Source: Mucilaginibacter cryoferens (GTDB lineage: Bacteria > Bacteroidota > Bacteroidia > Sphingobacteriales > Sphingobacteriaceae). Taken from it: a stretch of DNA of 64,000 bases. The notes under the pieces were generated by a model. That model was given only the letters and a program-made list of their open reading frames with translations, was not told where the DNA came from and did not search any database. This document shows positions 9,469-19,441 of the stretch, in pieces. The number at the start of each line of letters is the position of its first letter. Position 1 is the first letter of the stretch. The translations under genes were made by a program, and so were the position numbers. The stretch covers positions 62,001 through 126,000 of the forward strand of contig NZ_JACHCR010000005.1 of NCBI RefSeq assembly GCF_014205845.1, written 5' to 3'.

Positions 9469-10413
9469 TTGAATCTTCATCTGCCAGATCTTTCAGCTTA
9501 CCGCTCATCCTTTCTACAAAAAGGCGTGATTTATCCGTTGCCAACAGTAGCTACCAAAAAGGATGGTTTATTAAAAATATTGCCATCTGCCCCACCGGAT
9601 AAAACCGGCTGGCCATGGACGGAAGAAAGTAGCCCGATTATTTATAACCCAAACATAACCTGGCCAAGGTTAACTATTATAACCCCTTCATTTAACCAGG
9701 ATAAGTTTTTAGAACAAACAATCCGATCTGTACTATTACAAAACTACCCTAACCTGGAGTATGTTGTAATAGATGGAGGCAGTACAGATGGTTCCAAAAA
9801 AATCATCGAAAAATATGCTCCCTGGATAAGTTATTGGCAAAGCGAAAAAGACAATGGCCAAAGTCATGCCATCAATTTAGGTTTCAGTTTGGCATCGGGT
9901 AGTTATATGGCCTGGATAAACAGCGACGATTACTACCTTAAAGATGTATTCTATATGGTTATCAGCCATTTTCTATCAGCAAAGGTGGATTTTGTATATG
10001 GACAGGCTTACAATTTACATGTAAAAACGGCACGTTTCGAGCTTCTGAAAGTTCATCCTTTGTTAGATTATTTTATCCGCATCCCAACACTGGCCCAACC
10101 ATCGTGCTTTTGGAGCAATAAGATACATCAGCCTATATGGGAAGACCTACACTGCTCGTTAGATTATGAGCTTTGGCTCCGACTGGTAAAGGGCAACAGC
10201 CGAAGATTAATCAACCGGCCATTATCAGTAGCAAACGTACATGAAAATGCCAAAACATCCAGTCCTAAAATGGATGCTGCCAGGGAGAGGGACCACCAAT
10301 TAATATGCAGCAAAAATGCGCACGGGCCTGTATATGATTGGCATAAAAGGATTTTTTTTCACAGGATATATAACCGCATTTATAATTTGCTTTATAAGGT
10401 TAGCCTTAAGTGA
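9469..10413 (+). CDS. GT2-family glycosyltransferase with N-terminal extension
   Basis: A 314-aa protein. The GT2 domain begins at about residue 67 (RLTIITPSFNQDKFLEQTI) and continues with VIDGGSTDGS and a WQSEKDNGQSHAIN block, with SDDYY as the metal site. The ~65 residues before it (LPDLSAYRSSFLQKG and on) are not part of the catalytic fold and may fix the protein to a partner or acceptor. The start is TTG at 9469, since no ATG occurs before the domain and the spacing to the preceding stop is one base. Its 3' end shares a GTGA with the next gene. Confidence 0.88.
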   Translation: MNLHLPDLSAYRSSFLQKGVIYPLPTVATKKDGLLKILPSAPPDKTGWPWTEESSPIIYNPNITWPRLTIITPSFNQDKFLEQTIRSVLLQNYPNLEYVVIDGGSTDGSKKIIEKYAPWISYWQSEKDNGQSHAINLGFSLASGSYMAWINSDDYYLKDVFYMVISHFLSAKVDFVYGQAYNLHVKTARFELLKVHPLLDYFIRIPTLAQPSCFWSNKIHQPIWEDLHCSLDYELWLRLVKGNSRRLINRPLSVANVHENAKTSSPKMDAARERDHQLICSKNAHGPVYDWHKRIFFHRIYNRIYNLLYKVSLK

Positions 10414-11630
10414 AGGTGGTTTTTTGTGCATACGATGGCAAAAATATAATTAACGGGATAAACGCCTGGCTAATTAGATTGCTACCTGCATTGGCAAAAA
10501 AAAACATTGAGGTAAGTGTTATTTTTATAGCCTGGGCCGCCGAAAATGATTGCACCACCATTCCTTTGTTAAGGGCAAAAGGTATAAAATGTACGGTAAT
10601 ACCTACCTCTCACTACACCGAAAAACAAATAAAGTGGATGCTGAAATACCTACATACCGAAAAACCGGATGTATTTGTACCCGGCAATATGGTGCCAGCC
10701 CTACACGCTGCAAAATGGGCCAAAGAAGCCGGTATTGCAACCGTAGCCGTATTGCATAACGACGACGAGGAGTATGCAGCAATAATTGAGCAATTTATTA
10801 CTGAAAACAATGATGCCAATCTAAGCGCGGTTGTCACAGTATCAGACGCCCTGAATCAAAAAGTACAGCAACGCAACAAAAAAATTAAAGTATACCCGCT
10901 GCCTTGCGGCGCACCTGTTCCTAAAGGGAAGACGACCCTAACGCCGGGCGATATATTTAAAGTAGTATACATAGGCCGGATAGTACGGGAACAAAAAAGG
11001 ATAGACGAAATAGCAACAACATTTTGTGCGTGCGCGCAAGGTTTACCCCAAACTGAGTTTTATATTTATGGATCGGGGCCCGATGCTGGTTTGGTGAATG
11101 ATATCATGAGGGAATACAACAACCCATCAAACGTTTTTTTTGCAGGAGGCATTCCGCCCGAAGAAGTTCAAGAGGTTTTACTCTCCAGCCATGTGATAGT
11201 GTTAATGTCCGAATACGAAGGCGTCCCGGTAGCTTTAATGGAAGCAATGGCCTGCGGCGTGGTTCCTGTTTGTAAATCCATCAACTCGGGTATTCCCGAA
11301 TTAGCTCATGATGGTATTACGGGTTTGCTGATAGAGCAACCCAATGACCTTTTATCGAAAATTGAATACCTGCAACAAAACACGCGCAAATGGGATGAAT
11401 TATCTGTTAATTGCAAAAAGCTGATAGATGGTTCGTTCTCCTCGCATAAAAACCTGGCCAGTTGGCTTGGTTTATTAAATGAAATAGCCACCGGTGATAA
11501 AAAAGCAATCGCAATCCCAAACCGGATAAACCTGCGCCCGGCTCACCCCTACCTGGTTGATCTTGATCGCCGGGAACCGCCACTGTTGGTTAAGGCCTTC
11601 AGAAAGTTAAAACGAATTTTGTACAGCTAA
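10410..11630 (+). CDS. GT4-family glycosyltransferase
   Basis: A 406-aa GT-B glycosyltransferase. It starts with the strand MKVVFCAYD and an INGINAWLIRLLPAL acceptor loop. The C-terminal half has VVYIGRIVREQKR (donor domain start) and the signature EYEGVPVALMEAMACGVVPV, with the two glutamates of the E-x7-E motif. The start is a GTG that overlaps the upstream stop as GTGA. The last 40 residues are basic and may bring the enzyme to the membrane. The donor sugar cannot be named. Confidence 0.9.
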   Translation: MKVVFCAYDGKNIINGINAWLIRLLPALAKKNIEVSVIFIAWAAENDCTTIPLLRAKGIKCTVIPTSHYTEKQIKWMLKYLHTEKPDVFVPGNMVPALHAAKWAKEAGIATVAVLHNDDEEYAAIIEQFITENNDANLSAVVTVSDALNQKVQQRNKKIKVYPLPCGAPVPKGKTTLTPGDIFKVVYIGRIVREQKRIDEIATTFCACAQGLPQTEFYIYGSGPDAGLVNDIMREYNNPSNVFFAGGIPPEEVQEVLLSSHVIVLMSEYEGVPVALMEAMACGVVPVCKSINSGIPELAHDGITGLLIEQPNDLLSKIEYLQQNTRKWDELSVNCKKLIDGSFSSHKNLASWLGLLNEIATGDKKAIAIPNRINLRPAHPYLVDLDRREPPLLVKAFRKLKRILYS

Positions 11631-11633
11631 ACA

Positions 11634-12557
11634 GTGTATAGTTTATTAGTCCCCTGTTTTAATTCCGAACAATTTATTGATGGCTTTTTGGCCAATATTG
11701 GTAAATTGAATAAACCGTTTAACGAGGTTTTATTTTATGACGATGCCAGTACCGATAATACGGTTAACCTGTTAACGGCACGGGGCTGCACCGTAATAAA
11801 AGGAGCAATAAATAAAGGCCCCGGCTTTGCCCGTAACGCGCTTGCTGCAGCTGCGCAAGGCGAATGGCTACATTTTCATGATATTGATGATCTGTTAGAT
11901 CCCGATTACCTGGCAAAAGTAGCCGCTATTGCCCAAACAGGCAATTATGATATAGTACTCTGCAATGTTGACTGGTACAATACCGATCAAAAAAAAATAG
12001 TGCTTAGCTGGAAATACTCCAACGAACTGATAAAACAAAACCCGGTTGCGTACACCATAGGCCACCCTATTGGTGGCATAAACGGATTATACCGTAAAGA
12101 AAAGTTTACAGCTAGCGGCGGTTTTGATATCAGCCTGCGTATTTGGGAAGATGCCGATTTGCATGTAAAACTAGCCGGTAACGGCGCCCGGTTTTATGTT
12201 ATTGAAGAGGTACTATCTATCTCTATCCGTTATCCAAACTCGGCAAGTGCCAATCAAACAGCGGGCTGGCTAACCCGGTTGGGGCTTTTAACATCGTATC
12301 AAAAGCTATTTGTTGATGCGATGGCGAGAATAATTATTGGCAAACAGGCGCAGTTAACCGCGAGTACCCTCATTATGGCAAAGCAGTTTGATGCCGCAAA
12401 ATCAGCCCTGGAACTTAGCGAATTATGTGGGCTACAAGTTCCGGATAATTCAAATTCTGTTTGGGCTTTACTCCGGGTTTTACTGCCTGCATCTCTACGT
12501 ATCAAACTACGTTTGGCCCAGCTCAAAATTGCATTTAAAAAAAGCACGGATGGCTGA
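11634..12557 (+). CDS. GT2-family glycosyltransferase
   Basis: A 307-aa GT2 enzyme with a compact N-terminus (YSLLVPCFNSEQFIDGFL), the block FYDDASTDNT and the metal site in HFHDIDDLLDPDY. RIWEDADLHVKLA is the acceptor-side segment with the candidate catalytic acid. The C-terminal ~90 residues are alpha-helical and hydrophobic in places and may sit on the membrane. The start codon is GTG. It ends 8 bp inside the acyltransferase gene when that gene is started at its first suitable ATG. Confidence 0.88.
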   Translation: MYSLLVPCFNSEQFIDGFLANIGKLNKPFNEVLFYDDASTDNTVNLLTARGCTVIKGAINKGPGFARNALAAAAQGEWLHFHDIDDLLDPDYLAKVAAIAQTGNYDIVLCNVDWYNTDQKKIVLSWKYSNELIKQNPVAYTIGHPIGGINGLYRKEKFTASGGFDISLRIWEDADLHVKLAGNGARFYVIEEVLSISIRYPNSASANQTAGWLTRLGLLTSYQKLFVDAMARIIIGKQAQLTASTLIMAKQFDAAKSALELSELCGLQVPDNSNSVWALLRVLLPASLRIKLRLAQLKIAFKKSTDG

Positions 12558-13767
12558 AAAGCAAATACGACCGGTTTACGACAATAAGTTAGAAGGATTA
12601 AGGGGGCTTTGCGCGCTTGTTGTGGCCATATCACATTTCCTCACATTTAACTTTTTCCAATCATCAAAAATACCGTTTTACGGCTTTTTTATTCACCTGG
12701 AGTTTGCACATGAGGCTGTGCTCATCTTTTTCCTGTTATCGGGCTATGTAATTGGCATCAATCATATCCAAACTCCTTTTAATTGGGCTAACGTTATTTT
12801 GTATCTAAAAAAAAGATTTATTCGTTTGTATCCAATCTATTTTATAGCGCTGCTTATTTCGTTTGGTTTTTATATCGATAAAGGATTTTCGGCAAAAGAT
12901 ATAATTGGGCATTTATTCTTTATGCAGGAATTTTTGGTAAAAACAATTTCATCAAATAGCCCTTTATGGTCGCTTAGTTACGAGGTGATCTATTACCTGC
13001 TTTTTTTAGGTTTATGGAAAACCGGTAAATACAATATGGTTACTTGCTTAAGCGTTGGTTTATTGATATTGACATACCTGCTGATTGCCCACGATCTTAC
13101 AAATTTAAAATCGTTATTGATTGGCTCAATATTTTGGATGGCAGGCCTTTATATCGCTCAAACTAAAATAACCTTTGTAGCAACCAGCAAAAGAAAATGG
13201 CAGTCATTTATCAGCTACTTTGCCATTATCCTGTCCATTCATAACTTTGATACGAAGGAGCTTATCCCCCAGATACTGCACCTCAATGTCAACCATACAT
13301 CGATGATAGAAATTGGCGACTTGCTGTATCTGCCAATTTGCTTTATCATAATTATGGAAATAAGCAGCCGCACTATAAAATATATAAATGCGATAAAAGT
13401 ACTGGCTTACACTGTTCCGGCATTTCATCTCTTTTTATTAATCTACTATAAACACCCAATATTGTCAAACATCGATTTGGTGTACGGAACAGGCTATTTT
13501 ATATTCGCACTTGTTGTATTGCCAATCCATATCACCTTCGATCTTTTTGGGCGGCTAAATAATTTAGGGCGGGTCTCTTACGCTTTATATGTTTTCCATT
13601 TCCCGGCACTCTACTTTTTAAATAGCTGGTTATCTAAACATCTTTCGGGCCCCATGCTGTTAATTGTGGGCTTATCCGCTTCCATAATAGTAACTGGTCT
13701 TTTATCGGTGACCGCAGAGCTTGTTATTCAGCCACGGATAAAAAAATATCTCATCAGTAAAAGTTAA
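12550..13767 (+). CDS. Membrane acyltransferase 3 family protein (OafA/YrhL-like)
   Basis: An integral-membrane acyltransferase of about 405 aa with ~10 hydrophobic helices. The N-terminal block LEGLRGLCALVVAISHF holds the conserved arginine and histidine of the family, and FLLSGYVIG follows. NSPLWSLSYEVIYYLLF corresponds to the family SLSxExxxY region. Such enzymes O-acetylate surface polysaccharides from the cytoplasmic acyl-CoA pool. A frame open from 12388 is longer, but its first 54 codons overlap the upstream gene; the ATG at 12550 puts the domain at the right place. This is one of two acyltransferase 3 genes in the window (see 33199). Confidence 0.9.
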   Translation: MAEKQIRPVYDNKLEGLRGLCALVVAISHFLTFNFFQSSKIPFYGFFIHLEFAHEAVLIFFLLSGYVIGINHIQTPFNWANVILYLKKRFIRLYPIYFIALLISFGFYIDKGFSAKDIIGHLFFMQEFLVKTISSNSPLWSLSYEVIYYLLFLGLWKTGKYNMVTCLSVGLLILTYLLIAHDLTNLKSLLIGSIFWMAGLYIAQTKITFVATSKRKWQSFISYFAIILSIHNFDTKELIPQILHLNVNHTSMIEIGDLLYLPICFIIIMEISSRTIKYINAIKVLAYTVPAFHLFLLIYYKHPILSNIDLVYGTGYFIFALVVLPIHITFDLFGRLNNLGRVSYALYVFHFPALYFLNSWLSKHLSGPMLLIVGLSASIIVTGLLSVTAELVIQPRIKKYLISKS

Positions 13768-13802
13768 CTTTGGCAAAAGCACTAATAATTACAACTCGAT
13801 AA

Positions 13803-14948
13803 ATGATCATAAGATTTTTAAAAAAACTATGGATCATTTGCTTTACCGGCAATCCATATCGCATTAAAAGTTTTACAGATCTGTATCATCCAAAAACCGG
13901 TGAACCTATTGATCGCCCCGAATCGCTGACGGGCATTTTGCTGATCGAGCCTGGTCAGCCAATGGTTTATAATTCGTCACTGGTTACCTACAACCAAGCT
14001 CTTCAACAGCAAACTATTGGCAAGCAGGCAAGGTTTAAACTTAATGGTATTTATAAAGAGCCTGAAAAGTACTTGTATAGTATTACAAAAGGCACAGTTT
14101 GGAGCGCTATTGGATTGGTATATGATGCCGAACGGAGATGCTTTGTAGATGAATCTGCAAAGGAGTGGACAGAAGATCTGAACCATTCGGCATTAACAAA
14201 TGTTGTTCACTTTTCGCATAGAACATATCTTGAGGGCGCTACCCTATCCTGCCTAACCAATGGTGCCGACGGTGGCTTCTATCATTTTTTGTTCGAATCG
14301 ATAGTAAAACTTCATTTTGCCCGCACAATAATTAACCAGGTTAACCATATTCTGATTAACGGACCAGCTACAGACTGGAAATTAAAATGGCTGGAAAGGG
14401 CAAATATAGATACCTCAAAAATAATCTGGACTGATAATACCGCACACTACCAATGCGAACAACTACTGTTTACCAGCCGGTTAGTTAACGACCAGCAAAT
14501 AAGCCCCTGGTGTATTCATACATTAAAAGCGTTATTTGATATACAACCGGCAGTCAAACCTGCCGCGAACAAAATTATCTGGATAACCCGAAAGAGCGCT
14601 GCATCAAGAAACATTGTTTGGGAAAGTAAACTCCTGCAACATTTCCCGTCAATTGAAACGGTCGATCTATCAGCCTTAAACGCGGTAGAAACCATAGCAA
14701 AAATGCGATCTGCTACACATATTATTGCCCCTCACGGTGCCGGGCTTAGCAACATATACTTGTGTAATGAAGGCACACATGTGTTAGAATTATATCCACA
14801 AGACGCTTTGTATAAGCCATGTTTTCACAGGCTATCGGCTATATGCGGCCTCAAACATCATGTAGCCTGGCTTAGCTTCAACAACGAAAACAATAGCGAA
14901 CAAGGTCTGGCCTTTTTAAAAAACTTATTAACCGAATTTGCATGTTAA
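13803..14948 (+). CDS. GT61-family glycosyltransferase (DUF563)
   Basis: A 381-aa protein with the GT61 layout. A conserved [14 protein letters not shown] block sits in the middle, then a [12 protein letters not shown] segment, then [14 protein letters not shown]. The C-terminal block, [18 protein letters not shown] followed by LELYP, is the best-known signature of the family and probably contacts the donor. GT61 enzymes are usually eukaryotic xylosyl- or arabinosyltransferases, but bacterial members are common in capsule clusters. A 35-bp gap precedes it and its stop overlaps the next start by 7 bp. Confidence 0.88.
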   Translation: MIIRFLKKLWIICFTGNPYRIKSFTDLYHPKTGEPIDRPESLTGILLIEPGQPMVYNSSLVTYNQALQQQTIGKQARFKLNGIYKEPEKYLYSITKGTVWSAIGLVYDAERRCFVDESAKEWTEDLNHSALTNVVHFSHRTYLEGATLSCLTNGADGGFYHFLFESIVKLHFARTIINQVNHILINGPATDWKLKWLERANIDTSKIIWTDNTAHYQCEQLLFTSRLVNDQQISPWCIHTLKALFDIQPAVKPAANKIIWITRKSAASRNIVWESKLLQHFPSIETVDLSALNAVETIAKMRSATHIIAPHGAGLSNIYLCNEGTHVLELYPQDALYKPCFHRLSAICGLKHHVAWLSFNNENNSEQGLAFLKNLLTEFAC

Positions 14949-15478
14949 ATTTAATAAGTAAACTGTATGTTATATTTTTCAGGCTAACAGGTATAATCAT
15001 CCACCAACCTGTCATCATAAAACCGGGCACATTTTTATCTCGTGGTTTTTTGAACGGCCACAAGGGAGCTATCACTATCGCGCCCCGATGCGAGTTATCG
15101 CGCGGTGTAATCATAAAAGCTTACGGCGGGAAAGTAACCATTAATAAAAACACCTTTTTTGGCGAATATGTATGTATTTATGGCCATGGAGGTGTAGAAA
15201 TAGGCGAGAATACATTGATAGCCATGCATACCTGTATAGTGAGCGCCAACCACACCGTCCCTAATAAAAGCACATTGATCCGTTCGCAGGGCGATATTTT
15301 GTTGCCTGTTAAAATTGGCAACGACGTTTGGATAGGTGCAGGCGTTAAAGTTTTAGGCGGTGTTACCATTGGTGATGGTTGCGTGGTTGGAGCCGGCTCT
15401 GTAGTAACCAAAAGTTTGCCCCCCTATGCAGTAGTGATGGGCGTACCCGCAAAAATAATTAGCTACCGCAATGACTGA
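14942..15478 (+). CDS. Hexapeptide-repeat acyltransferase (maltose acetyltransferase-like)
   Basis: A 178-aa left-handed beta-helix acyltransferase. Repeats start near residue 40 ([30 protein letters not shown]). [11 protein letters not shown] contains the catalytic histidine typical of the LacA/NodL/WbbJ group, and the end [19 protein letters not shown] with [17 protein letters not shown] forms the acetyl-CoA-binding coils. It probably adds an acetyl group to a sugar of the glycan. It overlaps its neighbours on both sides (7 and 8 bp), so it is co-translated with the GT61 and GT2 genes. Confidence 0.9.
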   Translation: MLNLISKLYVIFFRLTGIIIHQPVIIKPGTFLSRGFLNGHKGAITIAPRCELSRGVIIKAYGGKVTINKNTFFGEYVCIYGHGGVEIGENTLIAMHTCIVSANHTVPNKSTLIRSQGDILLPVKIGNDVWIGAGVKVLGGVTIGDGCVVGAGSVVTKSLPPYAVVMGVPAKIISYRND

Positions 15479-16397
15479 TCTGCTCAGCGTTATTATACCT
15501 ACTTATAATCCCGATGCAAACCGGCTTGCTAAAACTTTAACAGGTTTACAAAATCAAAGTCTGCCATTATCATTATGGGAGTTAATTTTGGTTGATAATA
15601 ATTCAAGTAGCCCTGTAAGCACAGATCTAAGCTGGCATCTCAACCACAAAATTATTCGTGAAACAGAACAAGGGTTAACTTATGCCCGCCTCAAAGGCTT
15701 TAATGAAGCAAAGGGCCAAATTTTAGTATTGGTTGATGATGATAATATATTAGATGAGTATTACCTGCAAAACGTAGCGGAGGCTTTTAGGCATCAACCT
15801 AAATTGGGCGCTATAGGCGGCAAATCGCTACCCCTATTTGAAAGTCCCCCCCCCGATTGGCTGCCTCAATTTTATTCGAGCCTGGCCCTGCGAGATCTGG
15901 GCGATGCAGTTTTAACGGCTACATGGAATAACAGCTACCCTACCTGCGCACCAATAGGTGCGGGGATAGCCCTCAGGAAAGATGCACTAAAATACTACAT
16001 CAAAAAAATCGAAACGCAACAGGGTATTATTACGGATAGAAAAGGTGATTCCTTAAGCTCTGGCGGCGATAACGACATTGTTTTAGAAATACTTAAAGCC
16101 GGCTGGCAAGTGGCCTATTTACCTAACCTAAGTTTGCAGCACATTATCCCGGCGCAAAGAGTAGAGGCCAATTACCTGGCCCGCTTAATAAACAGCAGCA
16201 GTAATTCGTGGGTGCAGCTTTTACAAAGTCACGGGATCAACCCCTGGCCTCAAATTTCTGGCTGGACGCTTGGCTTACGAAAAGCAAAAGCCTGGTTTAC
16301 CTATAAAGCCTGGCAAAACAAGGTAAGCTACATCAAATGGCAGGGAGCCTGCGGTACTTTTGATGGTTTGGTTAAAAAACGAAACCAAACTTTTTAA
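15471..16397 (+). CDS. GT2-family glycosyltransferase
   Basis: A 308-aa GT2 enzyme. [30 protein letters not shown] and [13 protein letters not shown] give the nucleotide and metal-binding blocks, with DDD in place of the usual DXD. A proline-rich stretch ([11 protein letters not shown]) and a [11 protein letters not shown] block follow, a pattern I associate with bacterial GT2 enzymes sometimes labelled GalNAc-transferase-like. [15 protein letters not shown] carries the acceptor-side acids. It overlaps the upstream gene by 8 bp. Confidence 0.88.
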   Translation: MTDLLSVIIPTYNPDANRLAKTLTGLQNQSLPLSLWELILVDNNSSSPVSTDLSWHLNHKIIRETEQGLTYARLKGFNEAKGQILVLVDDDNILDEYYLQNVAEAFRHQPKLGAIGGKSLPLFESPPPDWLPQFYSSLALRDLGDAVLTATWNNSYPTCAPIGAGIALRKDALKYYIKKIETQQGIITDRKGDSLSSGGDNDIVLEILKAGWQVAYLPNLSLQHIIPAQRVEANYLARLINSSSNSWVQLLQSHGINPWPQISGWTLGLRKAKAWFTYKAWQNKVSYIKWQGACGTFDGLVKKRNQTF

Positions 16398-16409
16398 TAA
16401 AACACCCAA

Positions 16410-17330
16410 TTGTTACAGTCGGTTATTAACGTTTTATATCGTTATCCAAAAGCACGGTTAGTTCACTTTAATCGTTTTGGAGGCTATTTTAATTACCGTA
16501 AAATACTGCGGGGGCAAAAACAGATGCAGCAGGCATCAAACAGTTTGCCTCCCGTACAATCTGCGTTGGATGGACTACCGGTTTACTTTTTAACCGGTAA
16601 AAAGTATCTGTACCAAACGCTGTTTTGCATCCAATCACTAACAAAAGTGAGCCAGGTTTCTTTTAAATTTATTTTGGTTGACGATGGCAGTTTCGACCAC
16701 GAATTGATAGAACGCATAAATACCCAACTACCCGGGGCCGACGTTATAACCCGCCAAATGATTAACCAAAACCTTAACAATGTGCTACCGCAACACCAAT
16801 ACCCGGTTTTGCATCATAAGCGTAAGGTTTACCCACATATAAAAAAGCTAACCGATGTGCATACCATTCCTGGCAGAGAGTGGAAGCTTGTTTTAGATTC
16901 GGATATGATGTTTTGGGCCAATCCATTAACATTAATCAAGTGGCTCAAACAGCCAGAAAGCCCTTTATATATGTTGGATTGCCAGGACTCCTACGGCTAC
17001 TCTATTGAATTAATGGAGCAACTTTGCGGGCAAACAATACCTCAATTATTAAACGTAGGAACTATAGGTTTAAACAGTAAGGCCATCAATTGGGATAATC
17101 TGGAAAGCTGGACCAAAGCATTGGAAGAAAAGGAAGGTAGCTCCTACTATCTTGAACAGGCTTTAACCGCCATGTTATTGGCTGGGGTTGACGCTGCAAT
17201 ATTGCCAGCTGATGAATACATTGTTAATCCCAACGCCCGCGAGATAGACGAGCGCACAGCAACACTTCACCATTACGTAGATTTATCAAAAGAAGGATAC
17301 TTTAAAAAAGCATGGAGAAAATACATTTAA
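16410..17330 (+). CDS. Unassigned GT-A-like glycosyltransferase
   Basis: I do not recognise a named family. The 306-aa protein has FKFILVDDGSFDHELI (residues ~86-100), which looks like the GT-A nucleotide-binding loop, and WKLVLDSDMMFWANP, with DSD at residues 163-165 as a likely metal-binding DXD. LNVGTIGLNS and YLEQALTAML resemble acceptor-side blocks of glycogenin-like GT8 enzymes, and a histidine near the end (LHHYVDLSK) could complete the metal site. The start is TTG. The gene is packed between two GT2 genes (12-bp gap, 19-bp overlap), which supports a role in the same glycan. Confidence 0.75.
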   Translation: MLQSVINVLYRYPKARLVHFNRFGGYFNYRKILRGQKQMQQASNSLPPVQSALDGLPVYFLTGKKYLYQTLFCIQSLTKVSQVSFKFILVDDGSFDHELIERINTQLPGADVITRQMINQNLNNVLPQHQYPVLHHKRKVYPHIKKLTDVHTIPGREWKLVLDSDMMFWANPLTLIKWLKQPESPLYMLDCQDSYGYSIELMEQLCGQTIPQLLNVGTIGLNSKAINWDNLESWTKALEEKEGSSYYLEQALTAMLLAGVDAAILPADEYIVNPNAREIDERTATLHHYVDLSKEGYFKKAWRKYI

Positions 17331-18274
17331 CTCCCCTGGTTTCTATATGCATCCCGGTTTATAATTGCGAAAGTTATATTGATGAAACTATTGAGTCGGT
17401 AATAAATCAAACCTACAAAAACATCGAAATAATTGTGGTGGATGACGGCTCAACAGATGGTACCTTATTTACACTCGAAAAGCTAAAGACTAATCAGATT
17501 AGCATTTACTACCAGCAAAATGCCGGTGCCGCCGCCGCACGCAATTTAGCCTACAGCAAATCAAACGGGCAATATATCAAATTTCTGGATGGAGACGATA
17601 TCATCAATCCCGAAATGATAGACAGCCAAGTAAATCTTGCTATTGAACACCAGCACTGCATCATTTCGGCAAAATGGGGTCGATTTTACAATAATGATCT
17701 GGATACTTTTAAATTAAGCACCGAAGATTGCTGGCAAACCCTGGCGGCCTATGATTGGATCTGCTCCTCTTGGAAAAACGGGCATTCGATGACGCAATCG
17801 GGCATGTTTTTATTGCCAAAGCAAATTATTGAAAACGCAGGGCTTTGGAACGAACAGCTTACCCTAATTGACGACCTTGATTTTTTTACCCGTGTGATAT
17901 TGAAATGCAAAGCGGTAGTTTTCGATCAAAACTCTACGTTGTATTACCGGTCTGGCAACGGCGGCAGTTTGTCTGATAGAAAACAGGCAGAGGCTATGCA
18001 ATCGGCATTTAGGGCCATTAGCAACGCTACAACAAATCTATTAGCTGTACGGGCAAGTGCCGAGGCAAAACTGGCCTGTGCAAATACCTGGCAGCATTAT
18101 ATTTATCTCGCCTATCCAAAACACAGCAAATTGGCCAACGAGGCACAAAAAAGGGTAGACGAGCTGGGTGGCTCAACATTGAAATTTATGGCAGGTGGCG
18201 TAACCCAAATAATTACCGGTTTAATTGGCTGGAGAGCAACTAAACGCATTAAGCAAATACTTAGCATAAACTAA
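17312..18274 (+). CDS. GT2-family glycosyltransferase
   Basis: A 320-aa GT2 enzyme with a textbook N-terminal half: LVSICIPVYNCESYIDETI, VVDDGSTDGT, a QNAGAAAARN donor-site helix and FLDGDDIINPEM as the metal site. Residues after ~200 contain LIDDLDFFTRVIL, the acceptor-side acidic block, and a helical C-terminal tail. It begins 19 bp inside the previous gene and its stop directly abuts the TTG start of the next gene. The donor is unknown. Confidence 0.91.
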   Translation: MEKIHLTPLVSICIPVYNCESYIDETIESVINQTYKNIEIIVVDDGSTDGTLFTLEKLKTNQISIYYQQNAGAAAARNLAYSKSNGQYIKFLDGDDIINPEMIDSQVNLAIEHQHCIISAKWGRFYNNDLDTFKLSTEDCWQTLAAYDWICSSWKNGHSMTQSGMFLLPKQIIENAGLWNEQLTLIDDLDFFTRVILKCKAVVFDQNSTLYYRSGNGGSLSDRKQAEAMQSAFRAISNATTNLLAVRASAEAKLACANTWQHYIYLAYPKHSKLANEAQKRVDELGGSTLKFMAGGVTQIITGLIGWRATKRIKQILSIN

Positions 18275-19432
18275 TTGAGAATCCTTTTGTCGTTTTTACA
18301 GGATACCGGCGGCGAGCCCCACCCCATACCCGCTTACCGTTTTTGGACATACTATATCAAAAACGGGATAGAAGAAGCAGGGATGTCATTTACGGAAATA
18401 CCCAGGCTCGATTGGGCCGCAGGTTTAGTTCCGTACGAAAACGATCCGGCACTACAGGTATGGAAACAACAAACCTGGCAACAAACCGTAAATTATATAA
18501 AGGCAAACCGGCAGCACTTTGATATTTTCCTTTGCTATTTATACCCCAAGCAAATAGACATACAGGCCATAAAACAGATAAAAGCCATGGGTATACCCTG
18601 TGTTAACTTTTATTGCGATAACGTTCGCTCATTCGCCAAACTTCCCACCGAATTTAAAGTATTTGATTTGATGTGGGTACCCGAATATGAAGCTTTAAAC
18701 TTATATCAAAAAGCAGGGGTTGCGCATATCAATTTACCCATGCCCATGTGGGTTGATGCACGTTACCGGAATTGCCCACAACATGAAACTGATATCATTT
18801 CATTCATCGGGTCAAAGGATAATCTGCGGGCGCAACTTCTGGCAGATGCCATTCAAAAAGGACTTCCATTACAAATCAGGGGGGATGGCTGGGATACAAC
18901 TAACAACCATCACACTGCTTTTCCGCCCTCAACCCCATCCTCTAAAATCACAAACCAAATTAACCTGCTTCGCAATGCCGGCCTTAAAGGCTTTGCAGCT
19001 TACCATATCAATCGATACAAAAAAACACCGCCCACGCATATTACCGCAGCCTATATTTTTAACAAGCCCGATTTTGATGAATATACCAGGCTTAGCCGCG
19101 AAAGCAGCATTACTTTAGGTATAAACAGGGTTCCCACATTTAATACTTTTAGTAGCAACATTTTAACTTACAGCAGGCTTCGCGATTTGGAAGCCCCTAT
19201 GCTTGGCGCTTGTTACCTAACAGAACATACCGCGGGCCTGCCGTATATATATGAGTTAGGTGTAGAAATTGAAACTTTTACCAACGCCGATGAATTAGTT
19301 TACAAAAGCAAAGAACTTGCTGCCTCAAAAAGCAGGCGTGCTGAACTAAGAAAAAACGGACAGCAAAAGGCGCTTACTGTACATTCAATTCCACAATCTT
19401 TACAAAAAATTAAAACGCGGTTGTTTAATTAA
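18275..19432 (+). CDS. CgeB-like glycosyltransferase (GT-B fold)
   Basis: A 385-aa protein that I read as a GT-B glycosyltransferase of the CgeB-like group. The N-terminal half has a Rossmann-like arrangement with IPCVNFYCDNVRSF and MWVPEYEALNLYQKAG. The C-terminal half contains the ESSITLGINRV segment and a YSRLRDLEAPMLGACYLTEH block followed by ELGVEIETF, which is typical of CgeB and Glyco_trans_1_2 proteins. The usual E-x7-E is replaced by this RDLEAP-type block. The start is a TTG directly after the preceding stop. Confidence 0.8.
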   Translation: MRILLSFLQDTGGEPHPIPAYRFWTYYIKNGIEEAGMSFTEIPRLDWAAGLVPYENDPALQVWKQQTWQQTVNYIKANRQHFDIFLCYLYPKQIDIQAIKQIKAMGIPCVNFYCDNVRSFAKLPTEFKVFDLMWVPEYEALNLYQKAGVAHINLPMPMWVDARYRNCPQHETDIISFIGSKDNLRAQLLADAIQKGLPLQIRGDGWDTTNNHHTAFPPSTPSSKITNQINLLRNAGLKGFAAYHINRYKKTPPTHITAAYIFNKPDFDEYTRLSRESSITLGINRVPTFNTFSSNILTYSRLRDLEAPMLGACYLTEHTAGLPYIYELGVEIETFTNADELVYKSKELAASKSRRAELRKNGQQKALTVHSIPQSLQKIKTRLFN

Positions 19433-19441
19433 CAGTAAACT

